Source: Torymus aiolomorphi (lineage: Eukaryota > Arthropoda > Insecta > Hymenoptera > Torymidae). Taken from it: a stretch of DNA of 64,000 nt. Position numbers and translations under genes: made by a program. Below, in pieces: positions 21,202-32,459 of the stretch. Where the stretch lies: NCBI GenBank assembly GCA_036365515.1, contig CM070876.1, positions 120,144,810 to 120,208,809 on the forward strand. Direction: 5' to 3'. Each line of letters opens with the position of its first letter. Within the stretch, counting starts at the first letter, position 1. The notes under the pieces were generated by a model. It saw only the letters and a list, made by a program, of their open reading frames with translations, was not told where the DNA came from and did not search any database.

Positions 21202-24200
21202 TCAATCTTCATCTATTTTATATATTTTATAATGTCCCCATGGCAGAGTATCTGTTTCATTTGGCATGAGATATCTCTTATTGTCATGTGGACTCAGAGC
21301 TAATTTTGTTTGTTTCACAGTACGCACTACATGAGCTTTAGACTGTATGATACACTGCTGTCTGTATTGTGTAGTTGAATTTAGTAAACACTGAAGATAG
21401 TCGTCGAAATTGATGGTTTTGCTAACAACTCCACTTTTCACACCTTTAGCTTTTTTTCATGTGGTCTTGGCCATTGACCCGTATGCTATACATTTAACTA
21501 CGTAGTCCAATGAATTCTGTCATAATGCGGCCATTGCACTCATCCTTCATTAATCCTACAACCTTCTTATTGGCTTGTGGAATTTCAAATACATTATTAG
21601 ATGAATAGTCCGAAGTATCAAAATTTTCAATATCGCTCGTAATCACTTCATAAATATCATCATTTCTTATTTCATATATTAAGCTGTCAGTGTCAGTATA
21701 TAGCAGTTTACAGCGATGCTCAAATTTCGTTTTCATATATTTGTAGTGAAAATCGTATACTAAAGTCTTCGATAAATCAAGTACACACAGTCCTACGTAA
21801 ATTGGCTTGTTAATATACACTTCAGTTTTTGCTAACTCTACAATAGCAAGATTTTCATCGATGATAGAACTGCTATGAAATTCTGGCTGTGCAATGCAAG
21901 CTTCTGCTCCATATCGACCTTCCCATTTAGTTAGTAATTTAACATTAACTTTTTTTCTCACATTTTCCATCGTCTTTCCAAAAACAGCATTATTCATTAA
22001 CTTGTAGAGATTTTTTTCAAAATCATTTTTAGATGCTTGTCGCATTCTACTATTTAGATCAATGTATTCCTTGAGCCAGGATCTTTGATTAAATTTCAGT
22101 ATTCTATGAACTTTTTTGATTTTTAATTCATTTTCTAGAGCTTGCTTCAAATTGCGATAATGTAGAATGTATCGCGATTTTTGCTCAACAGTCATGAGAA
22201 GTTTAGCTTGTGAGGAGCCTGGTGGTTTCTTGTGCTCTGGACAAAAAAGATCTTTATGTGTATCGTGTAAATGTTCTGGATATTCCAAGTTCACTTCAAG
22301 TATGTATCCAACTGGGGAATTATCCGGAATATTGAAATTTATTCGTTCTACATCATCAATCCATTCAAAGCCACCGTAGGGTAGATATTGTTGCATAGCC
22401 CAGCCATAGAAATTATTTACATCAAAGTACATGAGATATTTGGACTCCTTATCTATTTCATAATCATTGCCCACATATTTGTTATTGGCTCGAGCATAAC
22501 GGTTGGAACATTGACTCACTCCACCTCGTATACCGCGTTCAATGAACATAACCTGATCAATATCTGTAAGTAATTTTAGCTGTATTTTCGTATACTTGAG
22601 CATAGCATCCCAAGTTAAGCCTGGAGTTGTGTAATAATGTGCCGGATCTAAACCGTAAGCTTTCAGACAGCTGACGCGGAAATTTTCAAATACTTCTACC
22701 AAAAGTAAAACATCTGTTTTTAAGTACAAGTCTGAATATTCGCCCAAATTTGATATATTAAATGCTTTCCAAACTTTTTTTGCGTATTCATAATCCTCAT
22801 TTGATATGTGGCAGCTATTTAGTTTACTGTAGAATTCATCTTTCGATGGTAGCTTTAAAACTTCAAGTCTTTCCTCAGAGTCTAAATAATCACATGGAAA
22901 GACTCCTTTCCGTTTGAGTAATTGAAATTTCTCTTCAGTTAATAATTAATCTCGTGAGAACTCTTGCCGCAAAATTCTAAGTTCTTCGAGATATGATGAC
23001 AATTTGTCTAAGGATGCTGCTATAAGTCGGTAGCAATCTTTGAATTTAAAGTTAATATCATTTCCCTCAATACGCTTGGTGAATGAGATGAAGCGTTCCT
23101 TATTCACTGGTAAGAGATCTACTTGTTCAGGAATGCTATTGGCAATATCCTTTATGAGAAAATGTGAGTCATAGCCAGTTAAATTATGAAATACCACTGA
23201 AATACTGTGTGAATCTTTGTACTGTAAATTGCAATCTTCATGAGCAGCACCTCGATACCTAAAACATAAGAAAAGAAAAAAAAAACATAAGAAAAAATGC
23301 AAAATTTCCGCTTGAAGCATATTTAATTTTCTTTTAATCTTACCTTCCAGTCAGATGACAATGATCTCGAACACGCTTCTCTGCTAAAGGTTTCTCGCAA
23401 ATGTGGCATAATGATGTATTTCGAAATTCTTGTTCATGTTTTAAATTTAATGTTTCCATTGGTACTATGAACTTGAAGATAGTCTCAAAATTTTCTACCA
23501 GACTTTGTAGCTGCTCTGCAAACCATTTAGCAGGATCTTTTCCTCTGTAGCTACTGTAGTGAGACAGAGAGTCATCATAACTGCACTTTAAATAATATCC
23601 AATACTAAATGCTTCATGTTCTTGATAAGCATTTCCGATTTGCACAGCTTTTAGAAGGTACTCAAAATCTGCGTATATGACGAATGGCACTTTTTCTTTA
23701 TGATTAAAATTTTTAAACTGTAAAATTTTGTCTCTTGGTGTAGGCAAAGTTACTTTGTACTTGTTGAATTGCATACAATCTTGTTCATGCAAGTTCAATT
23801 TATAATCATTTCTGAAATAATATAGACACCGATCACAAATAAACTGCTTATGGCTCCGTTTTGAAATTTGTGTAGATACTAAACGCGATAAATCTTTGAA
23901 CCAAACATAGTGGAATATCGATGAATCATAGTTTTGTAGAAGAAGAAGGTTGATGTATGTTTCCTACTTGCATGATGTTATGTGAAGCGGCACAACTTTA
24001 AAATTTCCACTAGACTTTTTTAAAATATAAACGTTAACCGAGATGTTATTTTGTTTTTCAAATTTCGGAATTTGTTTGAGGCTCACGGGAAATTCTATTC
24101 CATTAAGATTCAATTCATTCTCATAGACTTGTACATTGATACATGCATGCTTCTTTTGTATTTGCAGGGGTAGACTGATGTATGAGCCTCGCATTGGACT

Positions 24201-24878
24201 ATATTTATTCATGTGTACAGATAAATCAAGAATCTGTCGAAGTGTCCAGCCGGAATCTTTCTCCTGAAATTCTTCCATATCTTTTTCAATGTGCTGTTGA
24301 ACATTCTCAGTAAACCATTGCTTTAAAACAGTTGTTCTTAAACTCGGTTCCGCCTTTGTATTAAAGTACTTGATTTCTACTATCTCTTTGTCAGCTTTTA
24401 TTATGATGTATTCAGCTGACAAGATAGTATATACTTTGAGAGCCTCTTCTTTTTTCAACACATTTTTCATTTGAGATTGAAATAATACTTGAGCGTCTTT
24501 CATAAATCTAGTTATATCTAAATTTTTTAAATTGCTAATCGCCCCAGATTTAATACGATCATTGAAAGCAGACTCCCCATTTTGCCATTTTACTCTGTCA
24601 CTTCTTGTTTCACGCAAACCCGCACAACTCTTTAATAAACGCTTGAATCTACCTTGAATGCCTTTAAGTAATCCAATTGTAGATATAAAACTTTATTTTT
24701 CTGCAACAGTGTTTCCATTTTTAAGCGAAAGCCTCCTCAAGTTTCTTAGATTCTGACGGCCTAGTTTAATCCACTTCGTAATTTCTTCAGGATTTGCTTT
24801 TTTATAGGCTAAAAGCCCATATGCTTCTAGCATAATATTCACAAGTTTTTTACAGTCAAACGCTGACATAGTGATCAC
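21202..24878 (-). pseudogene. Polinton protein-primed DNA polymerase B
   Basis: Reading leftwards: an N-terminal region (MSAFDCKKLVNIMLEAYGLL), then EKDSGWTLRQIL and a block that looks shortened by a deletion just after ACINVQ, a Cys/His finger (CDRCLYYF...C), the exonuclease motif YADFE, a CHICEKP...RVRDHCHLTGR finger resembling endonuclease VII, FHNLTGYD (exo II), polymerase motif A ([12 protein letters not shown]), motif B ([14 protein letters not shown]) and motif C ([13 protein letters not shown]). An 85-bp GT-AG intron fits 23259-23343 and joins G-R to Y-R-G exactly. Stops lie at 24693, 23964, 22946 and 21494 (first bases), and an A-run frameshift lies near 21460. The family replicates the element from a terminal protein. 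All polymerase motifs survive, but the gene is dead. Confidence 0.9.
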
Positions 24879-24895
24879 TTAAAACTTCGTTGCAC

Positions 24896-24930
24896 AATGA
24901 AAGAATTTCAGCACCCTCGTCGTATTTATA
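24896..24930 (-). promoter_or_regulatory. Core promoter of the DNA polymerase gene
   Basis: On the minus strand TATAAAT (24930-24924) precedes TCATT (24900-24896) by about 30 bases, and the first ATG follows at 24878 or 24872. It matches the layout in front of the other Polinton genes. Confidence 0.55.
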
Positions 24931-24935
24931 AGGCC

Positions 24936-26168
24936 CGTATGACTAATTATGAATAGAATAACACATTTTTAAGAATTTATTGTTATCTTATGTCCTTTCG
25001 AAGTAGCAAGTTTAACGAGAATAAACTAATAAAAATGCTATGTGTATATTCTGATATTTGACTGTGGAAAGTAAATATGCTATTAATTCAAAACACGACT
25101 GTTCTGCTCTCGTCTCCGAGCAACACTAAAAATCTCTCCGTCTTGTCTCCTTGTATGGGCCTACTTCAGCGCTCTCACTCTTATCGTTTGTATATGCAGT
25201 TAGCCAAAACAGTATTTTGATTTACCGTGGAAAATTCCATGAAATACTATTAAGTTTTGGGAGCCGTTGAAGGAAACGGTTGAAATCTGATACCTTTTTG
25301 AGCACAATATGCGATGACGTTACCGTGTAGCTTCTCATCGGAGTTTGCTTCAGCGTCCACCCCGTGAGTACATTTTCTTCGAAACATTACTGAGATTCAA
25401 AATACACATCTTATGGAAAAAAAGGATGGGCATCGAAAAGACTAGCGGCACTATATACGCACTCCAGATGTGAAAAAAGGAACAATAATTCGGCAAACGT
25501 GCACACGCATGTACATGCATGGGTCAGCGTCGTAAAAATACGACCCTATTCACGCATCAAGCACACTCGAGATAAAAAAAACTATACATCCTGTTGCGTC
25601 GGGTCAGCCGGGTTTACAGTTCAGCATGCTGTAGCTAAAATATACTTACTGAGTTAGAGTCATATTATACATGCAAGCCACCACGAAAACTCTCTCTCTA
25701 ACTCTCTCGCGCTCTCTCTCACTCGTTCTCACTCGCTCTCTCTTTTTCCTGTCACCTCTCTACCTATGCTCTCTACCTATTCCACCTCCTCCTTCGCGTT
25801 GTCTCTCTGAAAACAAGCTGTTTAACGGCTATTTTTAGCTCTGTCTCACTTGAGCGACCCCTCGGAAAAGCTTGAGAAGTGATGAGACGAGTCACGCTCG
25901 GTTTCAGCGGCACGCGCCCACGGCTAAGATTTTACACGTGTGCTCAGCGGAAGGTGCTCCGAGGCTAGACTCTCGGCCGTTCATATATGAGCTTATAAGC
26001 GCCGCCGCCGCCGCCGCCGCCGCACGCCCAGGATCGCTAGTAAATAACAATTTGAGCGGTTTGCAAAAACGTTACAATAAAATACGGATAATTTTTTATT
26101 CGATGACGTCATTACGTAAGGGTAGAAGCTTCTCGAAAGTGGACGGAGCCTCACCTACCCGCCACAAA
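24936..26168. other. Non-coding DNA between Polinton and hAT element
   Basis: The first part may include the remaining right flank of the Polinton, but no inverted repeat was found. CT-rich tracts lie at 25688-25752. A (GCC)n tract of about 25 bases lies at 26000-26024. No gene is recognised. The last eight bases (26161-26168, GCCACAAA) are the putative left target-site copy of the hAT element. Confidence 0.5.
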
Positions 26169-26463
26169 CAGTGCGCCGAAGTCGTGCTGAGAGCCCGCGC
26201 CTGCGCAGTAGCGTCCTACGTGGATTGGCTGCCCGGACTGCGCGCGCGCTTGAACAGAGAGCGGTTGAGAACGTAATACCAAACGACGTAGAAATGCTGA
26301 TTTATCATTAAAAATGATATATTGAATTATAATATCTCATATTATTAATAAATATAAGTAATAAACACCATGTAAACCCAATACAAAAATCCAAACCAAA
26401 TATCTAAACCTAAACCCCAAAGGGGTAAAGATGATCATAAACGATCTCACGTTACGTGAAGAG

Positions 26464-26536
26464 TATGTCGTCGATGGCGGCGCGGTTAAGGCGCGCGCCT
26501 GTTAATCTTTTGCTTAGGGTTCAAATCCCGGGCATG
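26464..26536 (+). other. 73-nt tRNA-like sequence in hAT left arm
   Basis: The stretch begins TATGTCG and ends GGGCATG, which can pair at six of seven positions including two G-U pairs. It has an A-box-like TGGCGGCGCGGTTAAGGCG, an anticodon-loop-like CTGTTAA (Asn GTT) and a B-box-like GGTTCAAATCC. A run of about 28 T follows, a strong pol III stop. The D and anticodon stems do not pair well, so it is a degenerate tRNA or tRNA-derived SINE head rather than a working tRNA gene. Confidence 0.5.
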
Positions 26537-27089
26537 TTTTTTTTTTTTTTTTTTTTTTTTTTTTCAAGAATTTGCATAAGGAAAATTGTTTAATTACGCT
26601 TTTTTTCGTTTCTGTTTTAAAATGTTCTTACCATTATTTGTATGTATTACTACAATTAATCGTGATGTTAAATACCGACATAATTTTCAAACGAGTACAT
26701 CTCATGAAAATACCAATAGAATCCTCAAAAAAAAAAATCTGAGTATAGTACTAACTTATACGAAGCGCTTGACGAACGTGTTTTTCCAAAAAATGATAAG
26801 AATTTATTTAATTAAATAAAAACCATACTGTCGGTAAGTAGGAATCTATAATTTACCTACTTTTCAAATGAGCATAGCTAACGAAAATGCTAATAGAATT
26901 ACTCAAAAAAAATCCTGAATATAGTGTTCATGTGTACGGAGCGCTTGACGAAATTTTTTTCCGAATAAACGCTTGAATGTTGATTTAAAAAATATTATCA
27001 CATGGCCTTAATGATATATTTCTATAAATAACCAATATTAATTTGTAATACGAAATAATTATGTTAAATAAAGCTATAATAATTTTTAA

Positions 27090-27284
27090 TAGTACATTTC
27101 GACACGGGTGGGGAAGTCGATTATTTAGCTGGTGTGACTTTTTGCACGAGCGAGGCGAGTGCGAAAAAGTCACACCACCTAAATAATCGACTTACGCACT
27201 AGTTTCGAACGGTATTTTATACCACGAGCGCCGAAAAATCATATCAAAGTTGTGATTTTGAGGTTAGAGTGGTATAAAAGATAA
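27090..27284. mobile_element. Hairpin MITE nested in the hAT left arm
   Basis: This piece is absent from the equivalent place in the right arm, so it inserted after the arms were formed. Its centre is a strong hairpin: AGTCGATTATTTAG...GTGTGACTTTTTGCAC faces GTGCGAAAAAGTCACAC...CTAAATAATCGACT (about 27112-27193). Its right part (27205-27281) recurs, inverted, at the end of the window (63927-64000). Confidence 0.75.
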
Positions 27285-27400
27285 AAATTACGTTCGCGTG
27301 AATAGAAAAATAACTTTATGTTTTACTAGGAAATTCTAATGTTTATATTTAGATTTTTAAGCAGTTTCCACGCTACCCTTGAGGTACTGCTATTAGCGCA

Positions 27401-28500
27401 ATATAGTGAATGTAAAGTCACATAATAGTCCTTCCTTCAAATTTTTTCACGTAATGCAAGCATACGATAAAAAATTCCGCGTATTCGCGGAAAAACATGC
27501 GCGCTCCGTCAGTCGTTTCGCGTGCTTCGTAGTCAACAGGCGTCGCGTTATTTCGCCCGTCACATTATCGTGGTTAGCTTGCATTTTTTTACATATTGTA
27601 TCATTTGTTCGGTATTTTTTATTGGTGTACGGGAGTGCCGTTTTACAATCGTGCGTTTTTTATTCTCCATAGATAGCTGTATGTAATAGTGCCGGACCTA
27701 CGCAACTAGGTTAGTTCGTACGTTGTGGAGGTAGCCATTGTTTTTATATAATCTTGTATGTTTTAGAAATTTCTTTCACGATAAGTTACAATTCAACAAA
27801 TCTTCATTATAGTGTTGTTTTAATGTCTTATGCTATACGGTGGATAATTCTTTTTTCTACAAATAAACTGCATTCGCGCGCGGCTTCTCTATAGTTTTTC
27901 TCGGTATCGTAACCGCTTGCGGTTCGCGGAAGTGAATAAGTATTTTTTTCAATATTATATTTTATGCAATTCACGTTAATATAACATAATTGAATTCGGT
28001 ATTTCTTTTTAACTTCTTATTTTAATTTTTTTTTTGTAAATCAGAAGTTTTATATTTTTGATTTTAAAATTTTTTTGAAATTTGAAATACGTTGATTATT
28101 AATATTTATTAAAAAGTTGCTATTATTTTAGATTAGATTTTATTTGTGATAAATTTTATATTAGTAAATTTTAAGAAGTTTTAATAGAGTCAATCTTATT
28201 TAATACATTGCAATATCTGTTTAATTTGATGTATTAATTCAATATTAATGTAGTACTTATTTAATTAAAATTAATTAATCAGTATTAAATAACAGTATTA
28301 ATTAACTTTATTGTGTTCGTTCTATACTATTTAAAAACCGTAATCTTAAATCAAATTAATTAAGCTTAAATAAGTATTTATTGTTTAGTCTTTCATTAGA
28401 ATAATATATTAATAATGTAATATTCATTGTTTTCTAAAAATAGGCAACTTTTTATATTATTTTTGATTATTTATTTCAAAGGCGTCCTATTATCATCCAA
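27401..28500. other. AT-rich non-coding 5' region of the hAT element
   Basis: No gene is recognised. It is the likely leader and promoter region of the transposase gene. Confidence 0.4.
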
Positions 28501-28506
28501 TTGTTA

Positions 28507-28604
28507 AAGTGTGATATTAAATTGTAGTATTAAATTGTGATATTAAATTGTAGTATTAATTGTGATATTAAATTGTAGTATAATTGTGATATTAATTGTG
28601 TACT
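28507..28604. repeat. Minisatellite upstream of the hAT transposase
   Basis: Words of the type GTGATATTAAATT and GTAGTATTAAATT alternate about eight times just before the transposase start. Confidence 0.7.
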
Positions 28605-28644
28605 AAGTGTTATTGTTAAATTTTGTATACAAATATATTGTACA

Positions 28645-30698
28645 ATGGATGATAATAGCATTACTTCTGAAAAAAGGAAGGATGAACAAGATGGGTCCAA
28701 GATAAGCAAAAAAAGACGTAGTGTAGAGTGGCAACCTGATTGGCTGCGAGATGACAATTTGAAAGATTGGCTGCAAAAGCACCCTGATCATGGGCAGGTA
28801 GCAATTTGTAAATATTGTGAAAAAGATATTAAATTCACGAAAAAATCTGATTTGATTTCACATGGAAATACGGGTGTTCATAAAGAGAATATTGCAGCTG
28901 CTATGAAACAGGGTTCTTTTGAAGCAATAGACGTGGAAGGTCCATCATTTCGTGAACGAGTAGCCAGTGCGGAATTCACTACGTCTGTTTTTACAAGTAA
29001 TCATAATGTTGGCGTTAGATTAGTTAATGATCTGGTACCTTACGTACAAAAAATGGCTCTAGATCCAGAAGCTACCAGAAACATGAGATTAAAGGAAGAT
29101 AAGTGTAGAAACATTATTAAAAATGTTTTTTATAAAGAAGCTTTTGATAAAGTAGTTAACATTTTGAATGCAACATTATTTTCTGTGTTAGTAGATGAAA
29201 GTACAGATATTAGTAATAAAAAAATCATGTGTGTTTCTGTACAATACGTAAATCCAGTTTCTGGTAAAGTTGTTCAGCATCTTTTGCAATTATTAGAGTT
29301 AGACCCAACGCATGGTACTGCTTTAGATCTTTTTAAAAGTTTTAAGAAATTTTGTGATGAAACTAAGATCAACATGAAAAATATTGTTGCCTTAGCATGT
29401 GATAACGCCAGCGTTATGGTAGGCAAGTTAAAAGGTTTTCAAGTATTTTTGAGGGAAATTGTACCTCATTTAATTGGTTTAAACTGTGTTTGCCATACAT
29501 CGGCAATAATTGCTAAATCGAGCTGTATGTCAATACCGAAAGAAGTAGAAGAATTAGTTAGAAGTGCCTACAACTATTTTCCTAACAGTCCAAAGCGCTC
29601 GCAAGAGCTTGATGAATTTACGAAAATGTTTTGTGATACAACAAACAAATTGCTAAAACTATCGGGAACGCGCTGGCTTGAAAGTTTTTAAAGTTATGAA
29701 AGATTGATTGAATTATGGCCAGCCTTAGAACATTATTTTACTTTAAAAGTTTTTGATAGCTGTAAAACTGAAAATGAAAACTCAAGTTCTAGTTCTAAAA
29801 TAAGTAATGAGCGGAAAGAATTTATAAATTGTTAACTGATCAATGTATAAAATTTTATGCTCATTTTTTGGAGTTTGTCTTAAATTACTTCAACTCTTTC
29901 AACGCTCTGTTCCAAACTAAAGGTTTAATGATACATAAATTATATATTTGTATACAAAGACTTATGCAAAAGATTAGTATGAATTTCATTAATGCTGAAG
30001 CACTTTCTAGTATTTCTGACACTGACTTCGATATTCAGAAAAATTTGAAACCTTTAACTGAAATGTATTTGGACACTTCTTGTTCAGAAATTATCAAAAC
30101 TTGGCAATCGAACGTGTCAGATATTTGTTTGAAAAATTGTCAGAAATTTTATATTACTGCTCTTGAAAATATGAGGAGAAGACTTTTGGAAAATGATACT
30201 CTACTTAAAAAATTAGTGTTTTTAGAACCAGTAATTGCTTTGAGTGTGGAAAAGAGAGAAGTTTTTCCAAATTTATCAGATGTTTGTGATTATTTCCCGT
30301 TTATCAATAAAGTTCACATAGCCGTTGAATGGCGAAGCTTACCGTTTGATTTTGAAAAGGATAAAATTGAAGAATATGTTAAATTAAACGTAGAAGAATT
30401 TTGGAAAATTGTGAGAAATATGAAAGATGACGTTGGTACAAACTTACGTTTTCCATCTTTAAACAAGTTGGAGGAAGCAATCTTTTCTCTTCCTCATTCA
30501 AATGCGGAACCGGAAAGAACTTTTTCTGCTGTCAAGGAAATTAAAGATGAAAAGGGTAATAGTACTTCTATTTCATTATTAAATGCTAGATGTTTTGGTA
30601 GATCCTATTGTAACGCGTATGACTTGAACGAATTAAATTATGAGTTCACTAAAAAACATTTTGAACTATTCAAGTCTCACAATTTATATTCTAAATAA
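28645..30698 (+). pseudogene. hAT-family transposase
   Basis: From the ATG at 28645 the protein shows a BED/TTF-type zinc finger (CKYC...H...H, residues about 53-79), the catalytic core (LVDESTDISNKK with the first Asp; ALACDNASVMVGK with the second; LNCVCHTSAI) and GTRWLESF. A TAA at 29689-29691 interrupts the frame. The same frame reads on through LIELWPALEHYF, shifts near 29825, and continues to 30698 with the hAT dimerisation domain (PSLNKLEEAIFSLPHSNAEPERTFSAV shortened here in two parts: LEEAIFSLPHSN, EPERTFSAV). The family performs cut-and-paste transposition with 8-bp duplications. This copy is inactivated by one stop and one frameshift; the domains are otherwise well preserved. Confidence 0.85.
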
Positions 30699-31400
30699 AT
30701 TTTATTTAACATTAAAATTCTAAATTTTTTGTAATTCGATTTTTCTCTATTTTTCTCTCAAAGAATATTTATCAATTAAGAAACTCATCGTTAACAATGT
30801 TTTGAATCGTTTTATTAATTTTATTTCGTTATTTTACTTCAATTATTTCAAATTAGTTTTAGTCATTAGCTAGATTTCAATAATACTCATAAAGATTATA
30901 TTGTGATTATTTAATATGATTATATGATATGATTTCATCATATGTAATAATCGTACAACGATCCTTATGAGTATTATATGCTCATTCAATTGAAGAAATT
31001 GTAATGATATGATCGGCATTTTTACTTAATGAATATATTCATACATATTCTCACAAAATATATATATATATATATATATAAATATATTTTGCACGTAAAA
31101 AAAAGATATTATAACGATCCTTCCATTATGAACATTTACTTGGTGGAGGCTGGTAATAGGCTTGGAGTTGTCCTTACTCAAAGTATTTATTAAAAAATAC
31201 TTTTTGTAAGGATGGTGGTACGGAGGAAGAACAACTCCCGTGGTATATTATGGCTACAGGCGATGAATCCACGAATTCGTATCTTTATATTACATGATTT
31301 TATTATGAGACTGATTCAGTGATCGTATCATGTCGTGCGATTGTGAGTTAGTAAATAAAATTCTATCATGTGATAGCTAAGATTGAATTAAAAAAAATTC
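30699..31400. other. AT-rich 3' region of the hAT element
   Basis: No coding signal. A (TA)n tract lies at 31058-31085. Confidence 0.4.
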
Positions 31401-32372
31401 AATGCGCTAATAGCAGTACCTCAAGGGTAGCGTGGAAACTGCTTAAAAATCTAAATATAAACATTAGAATTTCCTAGTAAAACATAAAGTTATTTTTCTA
31501 TGCACGCGACGGTAATTTTTATTTCTTTTAAATTATTATAGCTTTATTTAACATAATTATTTCGTATTACAAATTAATATTGGTTATTTATAGAAATATA
31601 CCATTAAGGCCATGTGAAACCGTGAATTTCAATATTTTTTAAATCAGCATTCAAGCGTTTATTCGGAAAAAAATTTCGTCAAGCGCTCCGTACACATGAA
31701 CACTATATTCAGGATTTTTTTTGAGTAATTCTATTAGCATTTTCGTTAGCTATGCTCATTTGAAAAGTAGGTAAATTATAGATTCCTACTTACCGACAGT
31801 ATGGTTTTTATTTAATTAAATAAATTCTTATCATTTTTTGGAAAAACACGTTCGTCAAGCGCTTCGTATAAGTTAGTACTATACTCAGATTTTTTTTTTT
31901 GAGGATTCTATTGGTATTTTCATGAGATGTACTCGTTTGAAAATTATGTCGGTATTTAACATCACGATTAATTGTAGTAATACATACAAATAATGGTAAG
32001 AACATTTTAAAACAGAAACGAAAAAAAGCGTAATTAAACAATTTTCCTTATGCAAATTCTTGAAAAAAAAAAAAAAAACATGCCCGGGATTTGAACCCTA
32101 AGCAAAAGATTAACAGGCGCGCGCCTTAACCGCGCCGTCATCGACGACATACTCTTCACGAAACGTGAGATCGTTTATGATCATCTTTATCTTTAATAAT
32201 ATGAGATATTATAATTCAATATATCATTTTTAATGATAAATCAGCATTTCTATGCCGTTTGGTGTTACGTTCTCAACCGCTCTCTGTTCAAGCGCGCACG
32301 CAGTCCGGGCAGCCAATCCACGTAGGACGCTACTGCGTAGGCGCGGGCTCTCAGCACGACTTCGGCGCACTG
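31401..32372. repeat. hAT right terminal inverted repeat
   Basis: This arm is the inverted copy of 26169-27400 without the two insertions found there. It ends in CGACTTCGGCGCACTG at 32372. Confidence 0.8.
32079..32151 (-). other. 73-nt tRNA-like sequence in hAT right arm
   Basis: This is the minus-strand counterpart of 26464-26536, differing by only about one base (GATGACGGC instead of GATGGCGGC), and is likewise followed by a T run (A run at 32063-32078 on the plus strand). Confidence 0.5.
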
Positions 32373-32375
32373 GCC

Positions 32376-32448
32376 TCAACTATCAGAGCGCTGTACCGGG
32401 CGGCTGGTGGGCGAGTGGTGGGGGTGTAGAACCGGTCTAGCTTATCTA
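32376..32448 (+). repeat. GC-rich dispersed repeat, copy 2
   Basis: The words TCAACTATCAGAGCGCTGTA, CCGGGCGGCTGGTGGGCGAG and AGCTTATCT match the minus strand at 13517-13604. The hAT element lies directly against it, so this repeat was probably the insertion target. Confidence 0.7.
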
Positions 32449-32459
32449 TTCGCCTCCAT

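Larger units (their letters stand above)
15040..24935. mobile_element. Polinton (Maverick) virus-like transposon, decayed and truncated
   Basis: The region carries the diagnostic Polinton gene set: capsid, minor capsid, adenain-like protease, packaging ATPase, retroviral-type integrase and protein-primed DNA polymerase B. Capsid and protease genes run leftwards, ATPase to integrase run rightwards, and the polymerase runs leftwards from the right end. The left end is cut inside the capsid gene at about 15048. No terminal inverted repeats or 6-bp target duplications could be found, so the right end (just past the polymerase promoter at 24930) is approximate. Most genes have stops or frameshifts. 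Confidence 0.9.
26169..27400. repeat. hAT left terminal inverted repeat
   Basis: It is homologous in reverse to 31401-32372. It differs by two insertions: about 75 bases at 26345-26420 and the hairpin MITE at about 27090-27284. The inner boundary is the word GCTATTAGCGCA near 27400. Confidence 0.8.
26169..32372 (+). mobile_element. hAT transposon with unusually long (about 1 kb) terminal inverted repeats
   Basis: The ends read CAGTGCGCCGAAGTCGTGCT at the left and its complement, ending in CGCACTG, at the right. CAGTG...CACTG is the usual hAT terminus. The flanking octamers GCCACAAA (26161-26168) and GCCTCAAC (32373-32380) match at six of eight positions, compatible with an old 8-bp duplication. 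The inverted arms extend to about 27400 and 31401. They enclose one hAT transposase pseudogene. Arms of this length are unusual for hAT elements. Confidence 0.75.

Noticed and set aside
14690..24935. Polinton terminal inverted repeat at the 14.6-14.9 kb palindrome
   Set aside because: The palindrome pairs with itself and with gene fragment copy 1, not with the right end of the Polinton.
25872..26276. 134-codon frame with poly-Ala
   Set aside because: The Ala run comes from a (GCC)n tract and the frame crosses the hAT left terminus.
26464..26536. Functional tRNA-Asn gene
   Set aside because: The D and anticodon stems do not pair and the segment is part of a transposon arm; kept only as tRNA-like.
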